From DASUKM01 sp036278735 (GTDB lineage: Bacteria; Acidobacteriota; Vicinamibacteria; Vicinamibacterales; 2-12-FULL-66-21): DNA of 64,000 nucleotides. Position 1 is the first letter of the stretch; every line of letters begins with the position of its first letter. The DNA lies in the NCBI GenBank assembly GCA_036278735.1, contig DASUKM010000043.1, forward strand, positions 1 through 64,000, written 5' to 3'. A program made the position numbers and the translations under genes. The notes beneath the pieces were generated by a model. That model was given only the letters and a program-made list of their open reading frames with translations, did no database searches and had not been told where the DNA came from. Shown here piece by piece: positions 33,257 to 42,160 of the stretch.

Positions 33257-35175
33257 CCGGATTTGCTCGAGGCTCTACGGTGTGGCCGGACGGCGCCTTG
33301 CGCGACCTGCTTCAGCTGATTCACCATCGCGGTCCGGACGACACCGGCGTGTGGCGCGATCAGCACTGGCAGCTGGGTATGACTCGTCTGGCGATCATGG
33401 ACCCAGGGCATGGTAACCAGCCCATGATCAGCCGAAACCGCGCCTGGGTGCTGGTGCTGAACGGCGAGATCTACAACTTTCACGATCTCCGCCGCGAACT
33501 GCCACAACAGGGCCGGCTTCTCCGAACCAATTCTGACACCGAGGTTCTCGTCGAGCTCATCGCCGCGCGTGGAGTAGCCGCAGCGCTGGCGGCCGTGGAC
33601 GGGATGTACGCATTCGCAGCCCTCTGCACGACAACTGGCGAAGTGTGGTTGGCGCGTGACAGGTTCGGCGAGAAGCCCCTCTTCATTGACCGCCGCGAGG
33701 GCGCATTCGCGTTTTGCAGCGAGCTCGCTCCACTGCTCAAGATGGGGCGCGCTCCGAAGCGGGTTGACCCGGCAGGCCTCTGTTCCATCCTGCGATATGG
33801 GTATCCATGGCCGGGGTTGTCGGCTGTGGCGGGAATTTCATCGCTGCCCCCAGCACACTATTTGCGCCGGCGGGCCGATGGCTCGGAGCACCTGACGGCT
33901 TATTGGAATCCACCCAACGCGGTCGACGAGTCCGCCGGCAGTGTGGAGGCATGCGGCGCCAAGCTGCTCGATCTTCTCGACGAGAGCGTTCGGCGGCGCC
34001 TGATCGCCGATGTGCCGTTGGGAGTGTTCCTGAGCGGTGGCGTCGACTCGGCCGCGGTCGCCGCGTCCGCCGTAAGACAGCGACGGGATCTCGAAGCAGT
34101 AACGGTCGGATTTGATGCCGCTGCTTACGATGAAAGACCTCTGACGAGGCGAACGGCCGCGCACCTAAAGATCGTGTTACACGAGCAGCTTGGGAATCTT
34201 CGGGCTTTCACTCCTGAAGCATTCGATGACCTCCTGTTGCACCACGGACAGCCTTTCGCGGACACCAGCGCGGTGCCGACGCGCGCGGTTTCAAAGATCG
34301 CCCGGCAGCGCTTCAAGGTTGTGTTATCGGGCGACGGAGGCGACGAACTTCTCGCCGGCTATTTGGCCCACAGTCGCAACGCGAGGCTCTGCCGTTGGGC
34401 CGGCGGACAGGTCAGCGGTGTGATTGCCGACACCCTTCAGCGCTGCCTGCCTGGGCGCGCCTCGTTTGAGCGAGTAGAACGGACACTCGAACTGGTCGCC
34501 AGCACTGGCAGGGGCTTGCTGCCCCACGTGATGGCCGGCGTATTCACGGATGATTCATTGCTCGCGCTTGTGAAGGGCTCCGGATGGGAGCGGCCGGCCC
34601 GTGATCAACTGGAAGTCGCTCGTGAGGACTCGCGGCGCATCTGGAATTCCGTACGAGATCCCCACCTTGCGCTCTCGTTGTACCAGCTCCGCCATTCGTT
34701 CCCGAGCGATATTTTGACAAAAGTCGATCGCATGTCGATGGCGGAGTCGCTCGAAGTCCGCGCGCCGTTTCTGGAGCCGCGTCTGGCCGGCTACGCGCTG
34801 TCGCTACCGTCCCATCTGAAGGTGCGTGGGGTATTGGGTAAGTTCGTGCTGCGGCACGCGCTTCGATCCCGCCTGCCCGTAGAGATCCTGGGGGCACCAA
34901 AGCGTGGCTTCGCCCTGCCAGTGAAACAGTGGCTCGGTGACGCCTTTTGGCGCGAGCTTCGCGTCCACGTCGATGATTATCTCGAAGAGGACACCGGCGA
35001 ACTCAACGGACCTGCGCTGAGGCACAGGGTTGCTGTCGACGCCACGCGATGCCGCCACGCGAACGATTATCGCGCCCTCCACCGATGCGTCCTCATTTAC
35101 GGGTTCCTCAGGTGGCGTCGGATCTTGATGGATCACTCGCCAATTCAGGTCGAGCGAGCAGAGGGAGCGGCATGA
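33244..35175 (+). CDS. AsnB-type glutamine-hydrolysing amidotransferase
   Basis: A 643-residue class II amidotransferase. Cys2 of MCGIAGFARG is the glutaminase nucleophile, and the C-terminal synthetase domain has the PP-loop LSGGVDSAAVA near residue 265. In polysaccharide loci these enzymes often amidate uronic acids or similar sugars on the polymer rather than make asparagine. The locus position favours that, but the sequence does not prove it. It overlaps both neighbours. Confidence 0.92.
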   Translation: MCGIAGFARGSTVWPDGALRDLLQLIHHRGPDDTGVWRDQHWQLGMTRLAIMDPGHGNQPMISRNRAWVLVLNGEIYNFHDLRRELPQQGRLLRTNSDTEVLVELIAARGVAAALAAVDGMYAFAALCTTTGEVWLARDRFGEKPLFIDRREGAFAFCSELAPLLKMGRAPKRVDPAGLCSILRYGYPWPGLSAVAGISSLPPAHYLRRRADGSEHLTAYWNPPNAVDESAGSVEACGAKLLDLLDESVRRRLIADVPLGVFLSGGVDSAAVAASAVRQRRDLEAVTVGFDAAAYDERPLTRRTAAHLKIVLHEQLGNLRAFTPEAFDDLLLHHGQPFADTSAVPTRAVSKIARQRFKVVLSGDGGDELLAGYLAHSRNARLCRWAGGQVSGVIADTLQRCLPGRASFERVERTLELVASTGRGLLPHVMAGVFTDDSLLALVKGSGWERPARDQLEVAREDSRRIWNSVRDPHLALSLYQLRHSFPSDILTKVDRMSMAESLEVRAPFLEPRLAGYALSLPSHLKVRGVLGKFVLRHALRSRLPVEILGAPKRGFALPVKQWLGDAFWRELRVHVDDYLEEDTGELNGPALRHRVAVDATRCRHANDYRALHRCVLIYGFLRWRRILMDHSPIQVERAEGAA

Positions 35176-36332
35176 GGCGTCCAACGCTTATCCTCGTTGC
35201 TGGTCTCGACCCGGTGCGAGATGGCGGCAGCGGGGGACAATTGACACAGAGCCGCGCCCTGGTCGATAGCGCCTTCGCCACAGTGTTTGAGATTATCCCC
35301 ATTTCATCGACGATGCGATGCGTCCCACCACCTCCTCTCGGTGTGCGACTTCTCGATGCGGTCCGCCGCCTGATGAGGTTCGCCGTAGCATTGCAGCGGG
35401 CGGACGCGGTCCTCGTCTTTGTGGCAGACGGGCTGAGCCTGGTCGAAAAAGGATTGATGTGCCTCCTTGCGCGCGTGGCTGGGCGAGGAGCGATTGCTCG
35501 ATTCGGCAGCGGACACCTTGTTCAGAGTTGCAAGTCGAGTGCTCCACTCCGATGGTGGCTTCGTCTGACGCTTGGCTGCTGTCATCGCGTGTGTTCGCAG
35601 GGAACATTTTGGACGAGTTACTTCGAACAGTCAGGTGCAAATCGATCGAAAGTCGTAGAAGTGCGCAATGGGATTGATCTGAGACAGTGGCCGCTTACGG
35701 ACGGTGCGGACGGGCGCCGCATTCTGTTCGTGGGGTCCGTTCAGCGTGAGAAGGGTGTTTTCGAATTGCTCGACGCTTTCGACACTCTCCATAAGCTTTA
35801 TCCCGATTGCATCCTGGCGATCATTGGCCACGGCCGCGATTTCGAATCCCTAAGAACTCGAATAGAGGCTCTCGGGCTCGAAGGCGCTGTTGTCTCACAG
35901 GGCTGGATGCCTCATGATCAAGTCTCACTGGCGATGCGCTCGAGCGCCGTCCTTGTGCTGCCCTCCTACGCCGAAGGTCTGCCGAACGTGATCCTGGAGG
36001 CAATGGCGTCGGGCCTGCCTGTGATTGCGACACCTGTCGGCTCCATTCCAGAGATCGTGATTCACGAAGAGACAGGCGAGCTGGTTGGGGTTCAGGACGC
36101 GGGCGCGATCGCGGCTGCACTCGCGCGGCTATTTGCTGATCCTCACCGCGCCCGCCGCATGGGACAGGCAGGACGCGCGGTGATCGAAAACCGGTATGGG
36201 ATCGATCGCATCTGGCCAGTCTACGCTGCAGCTGTGAATGACGCCTGCCATCTGAGTGGTCGAAGCGTTTGTATAGAGGAGGCTCGTCGTGCTCACCCAG
36301 TCGTCTCTGACGAGGCGAGTTCAATCCACTAG
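35172..36332 (+). CDS. GT4-family glycosyltransferase
   Basis: A 386-residue glycosyltransferase. The donor domain is well conserved: ILFVGSVQREKGVFELLDAF, then VLVLPSYAEGLPNVILEAMA with the E-x7-E motif, then GLPVIATPVGSIPEIV. The N-terminal half is more divergent. ATG 35172 overlaps the amidotransferase stop. The C-terminal 25 residues are poorly conserved and may be a recent extension. The linkage is unknown. Confidence 0.9.
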   Translation: MRRPTLILVAGLDPVRDGGSGGQLTQSRALVDSAFATVFEIIPISSTMRCVPPPPLGVRLLDAVRRLMRFAVALQRADAVLVFVADGLSLVEKGLMCLLARVAGRGAIARFGSGHLVQSCKSSAPLRWWLRLTLGCCHRVCSQGTFWTSYFEQSGANRSKVVEVRNGIDLRQWPLTDGADGRRILFVGSVQREKGVFELLDAFDTLHKLYPDCILAIIGHGRDFESLRTRIEALGLEGAVVSQGWMPHDQVSLAMRSSAVLVLPSYAEGLPNVILEAMASGLPVIATPVGSIPEIVIHEETGELVGVQDAGAIAAALARLFADPHRARRMGQAGRAVIENRYGIDRIWPVYAAAVNDACHLSGRSVCIEEARRAHPVVSDEASSIH

Positions 36333-36368
36333 CCGAATGCAGTCGAGAACCGCACCACCGAGCCGGAC

Positions 36369-37451
36369 ATGGTTATGCACATCCTTCACGTAGTCGGCGC
36401 CCGGCCAAATTTCATGAAGGTCGCGCCGGTGCTGTCCGCTCTCGGGGAGAGGCGTGTCCGCCAGACGCTGGTACACACGGGCCAGCACTATGACGTGAAC
36501 CTGTCTGATGCGATCTTCAGGGAACTGCAGATTCCGGCACCAGACGTCAACCTCGGTGTGGGCTCGGGGAGTCACGCCGAGCAGACCGCAAACGTGATGG
36601 TGGGCATGGAACAGTGCCTTGCGGAGCGCAAGCCAGATCTGGTGCTCGTCTATGGCGACGTGAACTCCACTGTCGCCGCGACGCTCGTAGCGGCAAAGGC
36701 GTGCATTCCCGTGGGTCACGTCGAGGCGGGGCTCCGATCGGGCGACCGCGCCATGCCGGAGGAGATCAACAGGATCGTTACGGATCGACTCGCCACCTGG
36801 CTGTTTACGCCCTCGGCCGACGGAGACGAGAACCTCCGCCGCGAAGGAGTTGCCCCGAACGCGATTCGACTAGTCGGTAACGTAATGATCGACACGCTGA
36901 TCCGACTGCTGCCGATCGCAGATCCCGAGCCGCTCCTGGCACGGTTTGGACTGGTGAATGGGCACGGTCCTCAGCGATACGCGCTCGTGACGCTGCACCG
37001 CCCGTCCAATGTGGACGATCCGACCATGCTCCACGCGCTTATCCAGACGCTCGACGAACTGGCGTCCCATCTACCTATCGTGTTCCCGATTCATCCGCGC
37101 ACGCGCGGCCGCCTGAACGGGCAAGCTCGAGACATCAAGCGGCTCATCCTGACGGAGCCGTTGACATACCTGCAATTCCTGGCCATGCAGCGCCATGCGG
37201 CCGTCGTGATCACGGACTCTGGTGGTATACAGGAAGAGACGACGTACCTTGGAGTTCCGTGCCTGACGGTCCGGGAGAACACGGAACGACCGGTCACGAT
37301 CTCCGTGGGGACGAACCAGCTCATCGGACGCGACACGTCGAGACTGCGCGAGGAAGCACTCAAGATCCTTTCAGGGAGCGGCAAGAGGGGCGCAGTTCCC
37401 CCACTGTGGGACGGACACGCCTCCGACCGAATAGCCGCCCACCTCGCCTGA
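36369..37451 (+). CDS. wecB: Non-hydrolysing UDP-N-acetylglucosamine 2-epimerase
   Basis: A 360-residue enzyme that interconverts UDP-GlcNAc and UDP-ManNAc. The conserved residues are in place: GARPNFMK, HTGQHYD (Q39-H40), GSGSHAEQTA, YGDVNST, HVEAGLRSGDRAMPEE with E131, TLHRPSN and FPIHPRT. It supplies ManNAc-type donors for the repeat unit. The ATG at 36369 or one two codons later could be used. Compare the divergent second copy at 49187, which has lost several of these residues. Confidence 0.94.
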   Translation: MVMHILHVVGARPNFMKVAPVLSALGERRVRQTLVHTGQHYDVNLSDAIFRELQIPAPDVNLGVGSGSHAEQTANVMVGMEQCLAERKPDLVLVYGDVNSTVAATLVAAKACIPVGHVEAGLRSGDRAMPEEINRIVTDRLATWLFTPSADGDENLRREGVAPNAIRLVGNVMIDTLIRLLPIADPEPLLARFGLVNGHGPQRYALVTLHRPSNVDDPTMLHALIQTLDELASHLPIVFPIHPRTRGRLNGQARDIKRLILTEPLTYLQFLAMQRHAAVVITDSGGIQEETTYLGVPCLTVRENTERPVTISVGTNQLIGRDTSRLREEALKILSGSGKRGAVPPLWDGHASDRIAAHLA

Positions 37452-37505
37452 CGCGGCTGCTAAGTCACGAAAATTACTCCGCTCTCGCAGACAAACGAGC
37501 AGCTT

Positions 37506-39596
37506 GTGAATCTGCGCGATACGACGCAGGAATTGATCGAACTCGGGCCCCGTGGCCTGCTGTTCCGGACTGTCTGGGAGGTTCGCGGACGCACGGGCCT
37601 GGTGATGCCCAGTGTGCCGCATCGGCTGGCCTCCGGGCTCCAGACAAGGCCTCCAGAGTGGACGCATCGTGTCTCATTCGAGGCGCCCGAGCGCGTCGCC
37701 GATCGCATGAGCGGCCGAATTCCCACTCGCCAGCTGACAGCTCTCAGGCGGGTCGCCGACGATGCGACCATTGGGCGGATTCTGTGCTTCGGCCGCTGGA
37801 CGGCGGACTTTGGTAATCCCATCGAGTGGCACCGCAATCCGGTGACTGCACGGCGGTGGACGGCAGACGTGTCGTGGCGCCGAGCTCTAGCCGATCAGGC
37901 TCCTGGAGACGTCAAGCATGTTTGGGAAATCGCGCGGTTTCCACATGCATATCACTTTGCCAGAGCTGCGGCATTTTTCCCCCAGGCCAAGGATCACTAC
38001 GCGGCGGCTCTGATAAATCAGATCGAAGCGTTTGTTTGTACGAATACGTTCCCTCGAGGCGTTCACTGGGCCTCGGGGCAGGAGATCGCCTTTCGGCTAC
38101 TCGCCTGGTTGTTCGCGCTGGACGTGCTGCTCTCCAAAACACCTTACGCCAGCCGCGCCGGGTCGCTAATAGCAGGCGCGATGGCCGCCTGTGCAACCCA
38201 CATCGAGGCGCACCTGGATTACGCGCGCCTCGCTGTCTACAACAATCACCTACTCTCGGAGGCGCTGGCGCTATTGGCAGCGGGGACGCTCCTACAGGAG
38301 CTTCCGCAGGCAGAACGGTGGCGTGTACTTGGACGCCGGGCACTGGACGAAGAGGCCGATCGCCAGTTCTATGCCGACGGCGGGTACATTCAGCAGTCGC
38401 ACAATTACCACCGCGTCGCGCTACAGGACTACCTGTGGGCATGCGTTGTCGTCAGAGCGGCAGGCGAGAGTCCCGCTGAGTGCTGGCTCCGGGCGATGGA
38501 TCGCTCCCTGGCCTTTCTGCTGGCACATCAGAATCCAGCGGACGGTCGTCTTCCCAACTACGGCGCCAACGACGGCGCCCTGCCCGTGATCGCGTCCACT
38601 TGCGATTTCTCCGACATGCGCCCGATCCTGCAGGCAGTGAGCGTGCTGGTGAGGGGAGCGCGGATCTACAAGCCGGGTCCGTGGGACGAGACGACGGCGT
38701 GGTTTGCTGGCGTCGACGCGCTCGATGCTCCGTTGAGAGTGCCGACCCAGAGGTCGGTCTCGTTCGCGCGTACGGGCTACCATGTCCTGCGGGGAGCTGA
38801 CTCGTCCAATTTTTCCGCATTCCGATGCGGCACGCTGCGCGATCGCTTTTCTCAGATCGACATGCTTCACCTCGACGTGTGGTGGCGCGGCCAGAACGTG
38901 CTCGTCGATCCGGGGAGCTATCAATACAACGCTGCCCCCGGGTGGCATGCCCACTTCATGCGAACGGCTGCCCACAATACCGTAATCATCGACGGTCGCG
39001 ACCAGATGCTGCACCACCGGCAGTTCAAGGTTCTATATCGCACCCGGGCCGGGTTGAAGCGGTTCGCGGATCAGGAGCACTGGGCAGTGTGCGGCGGGGA
39101 GCACTACGGCTATGTTCGGCACGCCGGTCGCTGTATCCATCGCCGATCGGTGCTGTACCTCAAGGACGACGTCTGGATCGTCGCGGATCAGGTCTGCGGT
39201 AGGGGTCACCACAGCGTGCGACTGCACTGGCTCGGCGGCGACTTCCCATGGGTTGCGGCCCCAGCCGACAACGGAATGGACCTTCGTACGTCCTCTGGTG
39301 TGTTTACCGTGCGAACTTTCACCGCGGAGGCGGCGCCGCTCGGCGGGGACGTTATCGCGGGAAGCGATGAACCGCCGCGCGGTTGGCTCTCGCGGTACTA
39401 CGGCGAAAAAGTGGCTGTTCCGTCGTTCGCAACCGAGCTGACCGGCTCGACGCCGATCACCATCGTAAGCGTTCTCGCTGGTGCGCAGTACGACGTGACG
39501 TACCAGAGCGGCCGGTGGATGTTCGAGTCGCCGAGACTGTCTGCGTCCTTCGCGATTGAGAACGGCTCGTTTGAGGCTTTGCAGGTAATGTCATGA
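37506..39596 (+). CDS. Heparinase II/III-like polysaccharide lyase or modifying enzyme
   Basis: A 696-residue protein with the two-part heparinase II/III plan: an alpha/alpha toroid of about 400 residues (HWASGQEIAFRLLAWLFAL; DEEADRQFYADGGYIQQSHNYHRVAL) and a C-terminal beta-sandwich (MLHLDVWWRGQNVLVDPGSYQYN; FMRTAAHNTVIIDGRDQ). The conserved Asn/His/Tyr cluster QSHNYHR is probably catalytic. No signal peptide is obvious. In such clusters it may trim, edit or recycle the uronate-containing polymer. The start is GTG. It overlaps the next ATG by four bases. Confidence 0.85.
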   Translation: MNLRDTTQELIELGPRGLLFRTVWEVRGRTGLVMPSVPHRLASGLQTRPPEWTHRVSFEAPERVADRMSGRIPTRQLTALRRVADDATIGRILCFGRWTADFGNPIEWHRNPVTARRWTADVSWRRALADQAPGDVKHVWEIARFPHAYHFARAAAFFPQAKDHYAAALINQIEAFVCTNTFPRGVHWASGQEIAFRLLAWLFALDVLLSKTPYASRAGSLIAGAMAACATHIEAHLDYARLAVYNNHLLSEALALLAAGTLLQELPQAERWRVLGRRALDEEADRQFYADGGYIQQSHNYHRVALQDYLWACVVVRAAGESPAECWLRAMDRSLAFLLAHQNPADGRLPNYGANDGALPVIASTCDFSDMRPILQAVSVLVRGARIYKPGPWDETTAWFAGVDALDAPLRVPTQRSVSFARTGYHVLRGADSSNFSAFRCGTLRDRFSQIDMLHLDVWWRGQNVLVDPGSYQYNAAPGWHAHFMRTAAHNTVIIDGRDQMLHHRQFKVLYRTRAGLKRFADQEHWAVCGGEHYGYVRHAGRCIHRRSVLYLKDDVWIVADQVCGRGHHSVRLHWLGGDFPWVAAPADNGMDLRTSSGVFTVRTFTAEAAPLGGDVIAGSDEPPRGWLSRYYGEKVAVPSFATELTGSTPITIVSVLAGAQYDVTYQSGRWMFESPRLSASFAIENGSFEALQVMS

Positions 39597-40882
39597 GGAT
39601 CCTGGTCGTCCACCAGCACTACCTCGCGCCGGGACAGCCCGGCGGTTCGCGCTTCAACGAACTGGCGCGGCTCTGGCGCGAAGCAGGCCACGATGTGACG
39701 GTCGTCGCAGGCAACCTCAACTACGCGACGAGCGAAACGCCCCCCGAGCTGCAGAATCGCTGGAATGTGAAGCGGGTGGAGGACGGCATCACCGTCTGGC
39801 GCTGTCACGTGCCGTCTACCTACAACCGCGGCCATTTCGGACGAATGTGGGCGTTCTTCGGGTTCACGCTCTCGTCAGTGACCGCAATCTTGCGCGCGGA
39901 GCGCCCCGATGTTGTCATCGCGACGTCTCCGCCGTTAACGACGGCGATCACGGGATGGGTTGCAGCGCGGTGGCACCGAGTCAATTGGGTCTTCGAGGTG
40001 CGCGATCTCTGGCCCGAAAGCGCCGTCACGACAGGCGTGCTTAGCGCACGCAGTCCCCTGACGCGGCTCCTCTACGGACTCGAACGCTTCGCTTGCCGGC
40101 ACTCGGACATGATCAACGTGCTGACGCCCGCCTTCAGGACGGACCTGGTCGATCGGGGCCTCGCGCCCATGGATAAGATCGTCTTCGTGCCGAACGGTGC
40201 GGACCTGGACGCGTTCGTGCCCGGCTCGCGCGAGAACGAGATCCGATCGAAGCTGGGCTGGGGCAGCCGCTTCGTGGCGCTCTATGCTGGTGCGCACGGA
40301 CGGGCGAACGCGCTGCACCAGCTCGTTGATGCCGCGGGCTGCCTGCGAAACCGCCCCGACATCCTCATCGCGACGGTGGGCGATGGACCGGAACGCGCGG
40401 CGTGCGAAGCCGCGGCGCGGGCGCGCGGCCTGACCAACCTGCAGTTCCTCGGTCCGCAGCCCAAGACGCAGATGCCGTCGTTCGTGCGAGCGGCCGACGC
40501 CGGCCTCGCCGTGCTTCAGAACAACCCGACGTTCCGCACGGTCTACCCGAACAAGGTCTTCGACTACATGGCCTGCGAGCGTCCGACCGTGCTGGGGATA
40601 GACGGTGTGGCGCGCACGCTGGTCTGCGACAACGCTCAGGCTGGTCTCTTCGCGAACCCGGAGGACGGCGCCGACTTGGCCCGCGTAATCCTGTCCCTCG
40701 CTGACGATTCAGCGATATGTGCACGGCTGGGACAGAACGGACGTCGGTGGGTACTTGCGAACGCCGGCCGATGCGCGTTGGCCGACCTCTATCTGCGTAT
40801 TCTGATGAAGCTCGCACGGGCAGACCGTGCGAACCATGTCGGGGGCGACCGCGCGACCGCACCTCTTCAATCAATCAAGTGA
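39593..40882 (+). CDS. GT4-family glycosyltransferase (WbuB-like)
   Basis: A 429-residue glycosyltransferase with N-terminus ILVVHQHYLAPGQPGGSRF, as in the WbuB/colanic-acid group. The acceptor half contains WVFEVRDLWPESAV. The donor half has a degenerate E-x7-E-like stretch, NKVFDYMACERPTVLGIDG. It immediately precedes pglC, so it may add the sugar onto the bacillosamine-linked lipid; that is inference. GTGA overlap with the next gene. Confidence 0.9.
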   Translation: MRILVVHQHYLAPGQPGGSRFNELARLWREAGHDVTVVAGNLNYATSETPPELQNRWNVKRVEDGITVWRCHVPSTYNRGHFGRMWAFFGFTLSSVTAILRAERPDVVIATSPPLTTAITGWVAARWHRVNWVFEVRDLWPESAVTTGVLSARSPLTRLLYGLERFACRHSDMINVLTPAFRTDLVDRGLAPMDKIVFVPNGADLDAFVPGSRENEIRSKLGWGSRFVALYAGAHGRANALHQLVDAAGCLRNRPDILIATVGDGPERAACEAAARARGLTNLQFLGPQPKTQMPSFVRAADAGLAVLQNNPTFRTVYPNKVFDYMACERPTVLGIDGVARTLVCDNAQAGLFANPEDGADLARVILSLADDSAICARLGQNGRRWVLANAGRCALADLYLRILMKLARADRANHVGGDRATAPLQSIK

Positions 40883-41499
40883 GTGGCCTTTACAGAGGCG
40901 GCATCAAGCGGGCAGTCGACGTGTCGTGCGGGTGTGCGGCTGTCCTGCTGCTCGCGCCGATTTTGGTGTTTGTAGGGTTCCTTCTCAGGCTGAAGCTCGG
41001 ATCGCCGATGGTCTTCCGTCAGCGCCGGCCCGGGCTCCGCGGACGGCCGTTCGAGATCGTGAAGTTCCGAACAATGACCGACGCACGCGATGGCGCAGGC
41101 GTGCTGCTGTCAGACAGCGATCGCCTTACCGCTTTCGGTCGCTTCTTACGTGCATCGAGCCTCGACGAATTGCCCGAGCTGTGGAACGTTCTCAAAGGCG
41201 ACATGAGCCTCGTCGGTCCCCGGCCACTGTTGCCCCAATACCTCGATCGTTACACGCCCGAGCAGGCACGACGTCACGAGGTGCGCCCGGGGATTACGGG
41301 CCTGGCACAGGTCATGGGCCGAAACGCGCTCAGTTGGGAAGAGAAGTTCCGGCTCGATGTCGACTACGTCGACAACATGTCCTTTGCCCTCGACATGAAG
41401 ATCCTGGCCATGACGGTCTGGCAGGTGATTGCCCGGAAGAATATCAGCCAGCCGGGCCATGCTACCGCCGAAGAGTTCATGGGGACCGCAACTCGGTGA
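40879..41499 (+). CDS. pglC: PglC-type phosphoglycosyl transferase (bacillosamine-1-phosphate transferase)
   Basis: A 206-residue monotopic membrane enzyme that starts repeat-unit synthesis by moving a phospho-sugar to undecaprenyl phosphate. One N-terminal re-entrant hydrophobic helix (CGCAAVLLLAPILVFVGFLL) precedes the catalytic core with FEIVKFRTMTDARD, SSLDELPELWNVLKGDMS and the VGPRPLLPQYL motif. Length and core sequence are very close to Campylobacter PglC rather than to long WbaP/WcaJ enzymes. With pglD, pglE and pglF directly downstream, the substrate is likely UDP-N,N'-diacetylbacillosamine. The start is GTG. Confidence 0.92.
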   Translation: MSGLYRGGIKRAVDVSCGCAAVLLLAPILVFVGFLLRLKLGSPMVFRQRRPGLRGRPFEIVKFRTMTDARDGAGVLLSDSDRLTAFGRFLRASSLDELPELWNVLKGDMSLVGPRPLLPQYLDRYTPEQARRHEVRPGITGLAQVMGRNALSWEEKFRLDVDYVDNMSFALDMKILAMTVWQVIARKNISQPGHATAEEFMGTATR

Positions 41500-42146
41500 A
41501 GATCCTCGTCATCGGCGCCGGCGGACACGGACAGGTGGTGGCCGACATCATTCGAGCCGCTCGACATCGCGGCCGGCCGATCGATCTCGTGGGGTTCCTC
41601 GACGACGACCCCGCACTGCACGGCCGGACGTGTGTCGACTGCACGGTGCTCGGACCGGTGGATTTTCTCCAGGCGGTGCCGCACGACGCCGCGATTGTCG
41701 CGGTCGGCGACAACGACCGCCGCGCGCTCGTATTCCAGCGCCTGGCGGCCGAGGGGGAGCTGCTCGCGATCGCCATCCACCCATCGTCGTTTCTCAGCGA
41801 AGACGTCCAGGTGGCCCCGGGGGTTATGGTCTGCGCCGGTGCCATCGTGAACACCGGGTCGCAGATAGGACGCGGGGTCATTCTCAATACGGCGTGCACT
41901 GTGGATCACCACAGCACGATCGGTGATTTCGCCCACGTCGCCCCCGGTGTCCACATGGGTGGCGAAGTGACGGTTGGCGAGCGCGCGTTCATCGGGATCG
42001 GTGCAACCGTCCTGCCTCGGATCTCGATTGGCGCGGGCAGCACCGTTGGTGCAGGGGCTGTCGTCACGCGTGACGTCCCCTCCGGCGTCACCGTGATGGG
42101 GGTTCCTGCCCGTGCCGTCGGCGCCGGCGTCCGCGCATCCCGATAA
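41496..42146 (+). CDS. pglD: PglD/NeuD-type sugar O/N-acetyltransferase
   Basis: A 216-residue left-handed beta-helix acetyltransferase. The N-terminal Rossmann-like part ILVIGAGGHGQVVADIIRA binds the sugar nucleotide, and hexapeptide repeats follow, with the catalytic histidine likely in ACTVDHHSTIGDFAHVAPG. PglD acetylates the C4 amine of UDP-4-amino sugar using acetyl-CoA, completing UDP-diNAcBac. NeuD-like O-acetyltransferases look similar, so the context with pglC, pglE and pglF decides the call. The start is GTG, overlapping pglC by four bases. Confidence 0.88.
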   Translation: MKILVIGAGGHGQVVADIIRAARHRGRPIDLVGFLDDDPALHGRTCVDCTVLGPVDFLQAVPHDAAIVAVGDNDRRALVFQRLAAEGELLAIAIHPSSFLSEDVQVAPGVMVCAGAIVNTGSQIGRGVILNTACTVDHHSTIGDFAHVAPGVHMGGEVTVGERAFIGIGATVLPRISIGAGSTVGAGAVVTRDVPSGVTVMGVPARAVGAGVRASR

Positions 42147-42160
42147 GCATCTTTTCCACT

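Noticed and set aside
33244..35175. XrtA/exosortase-associated amidotransferase
   Set aside because: The protein is an AsnB-type amidotransferase, but with no exosortase or other XrtA-cluster marker the specific label is not supported.
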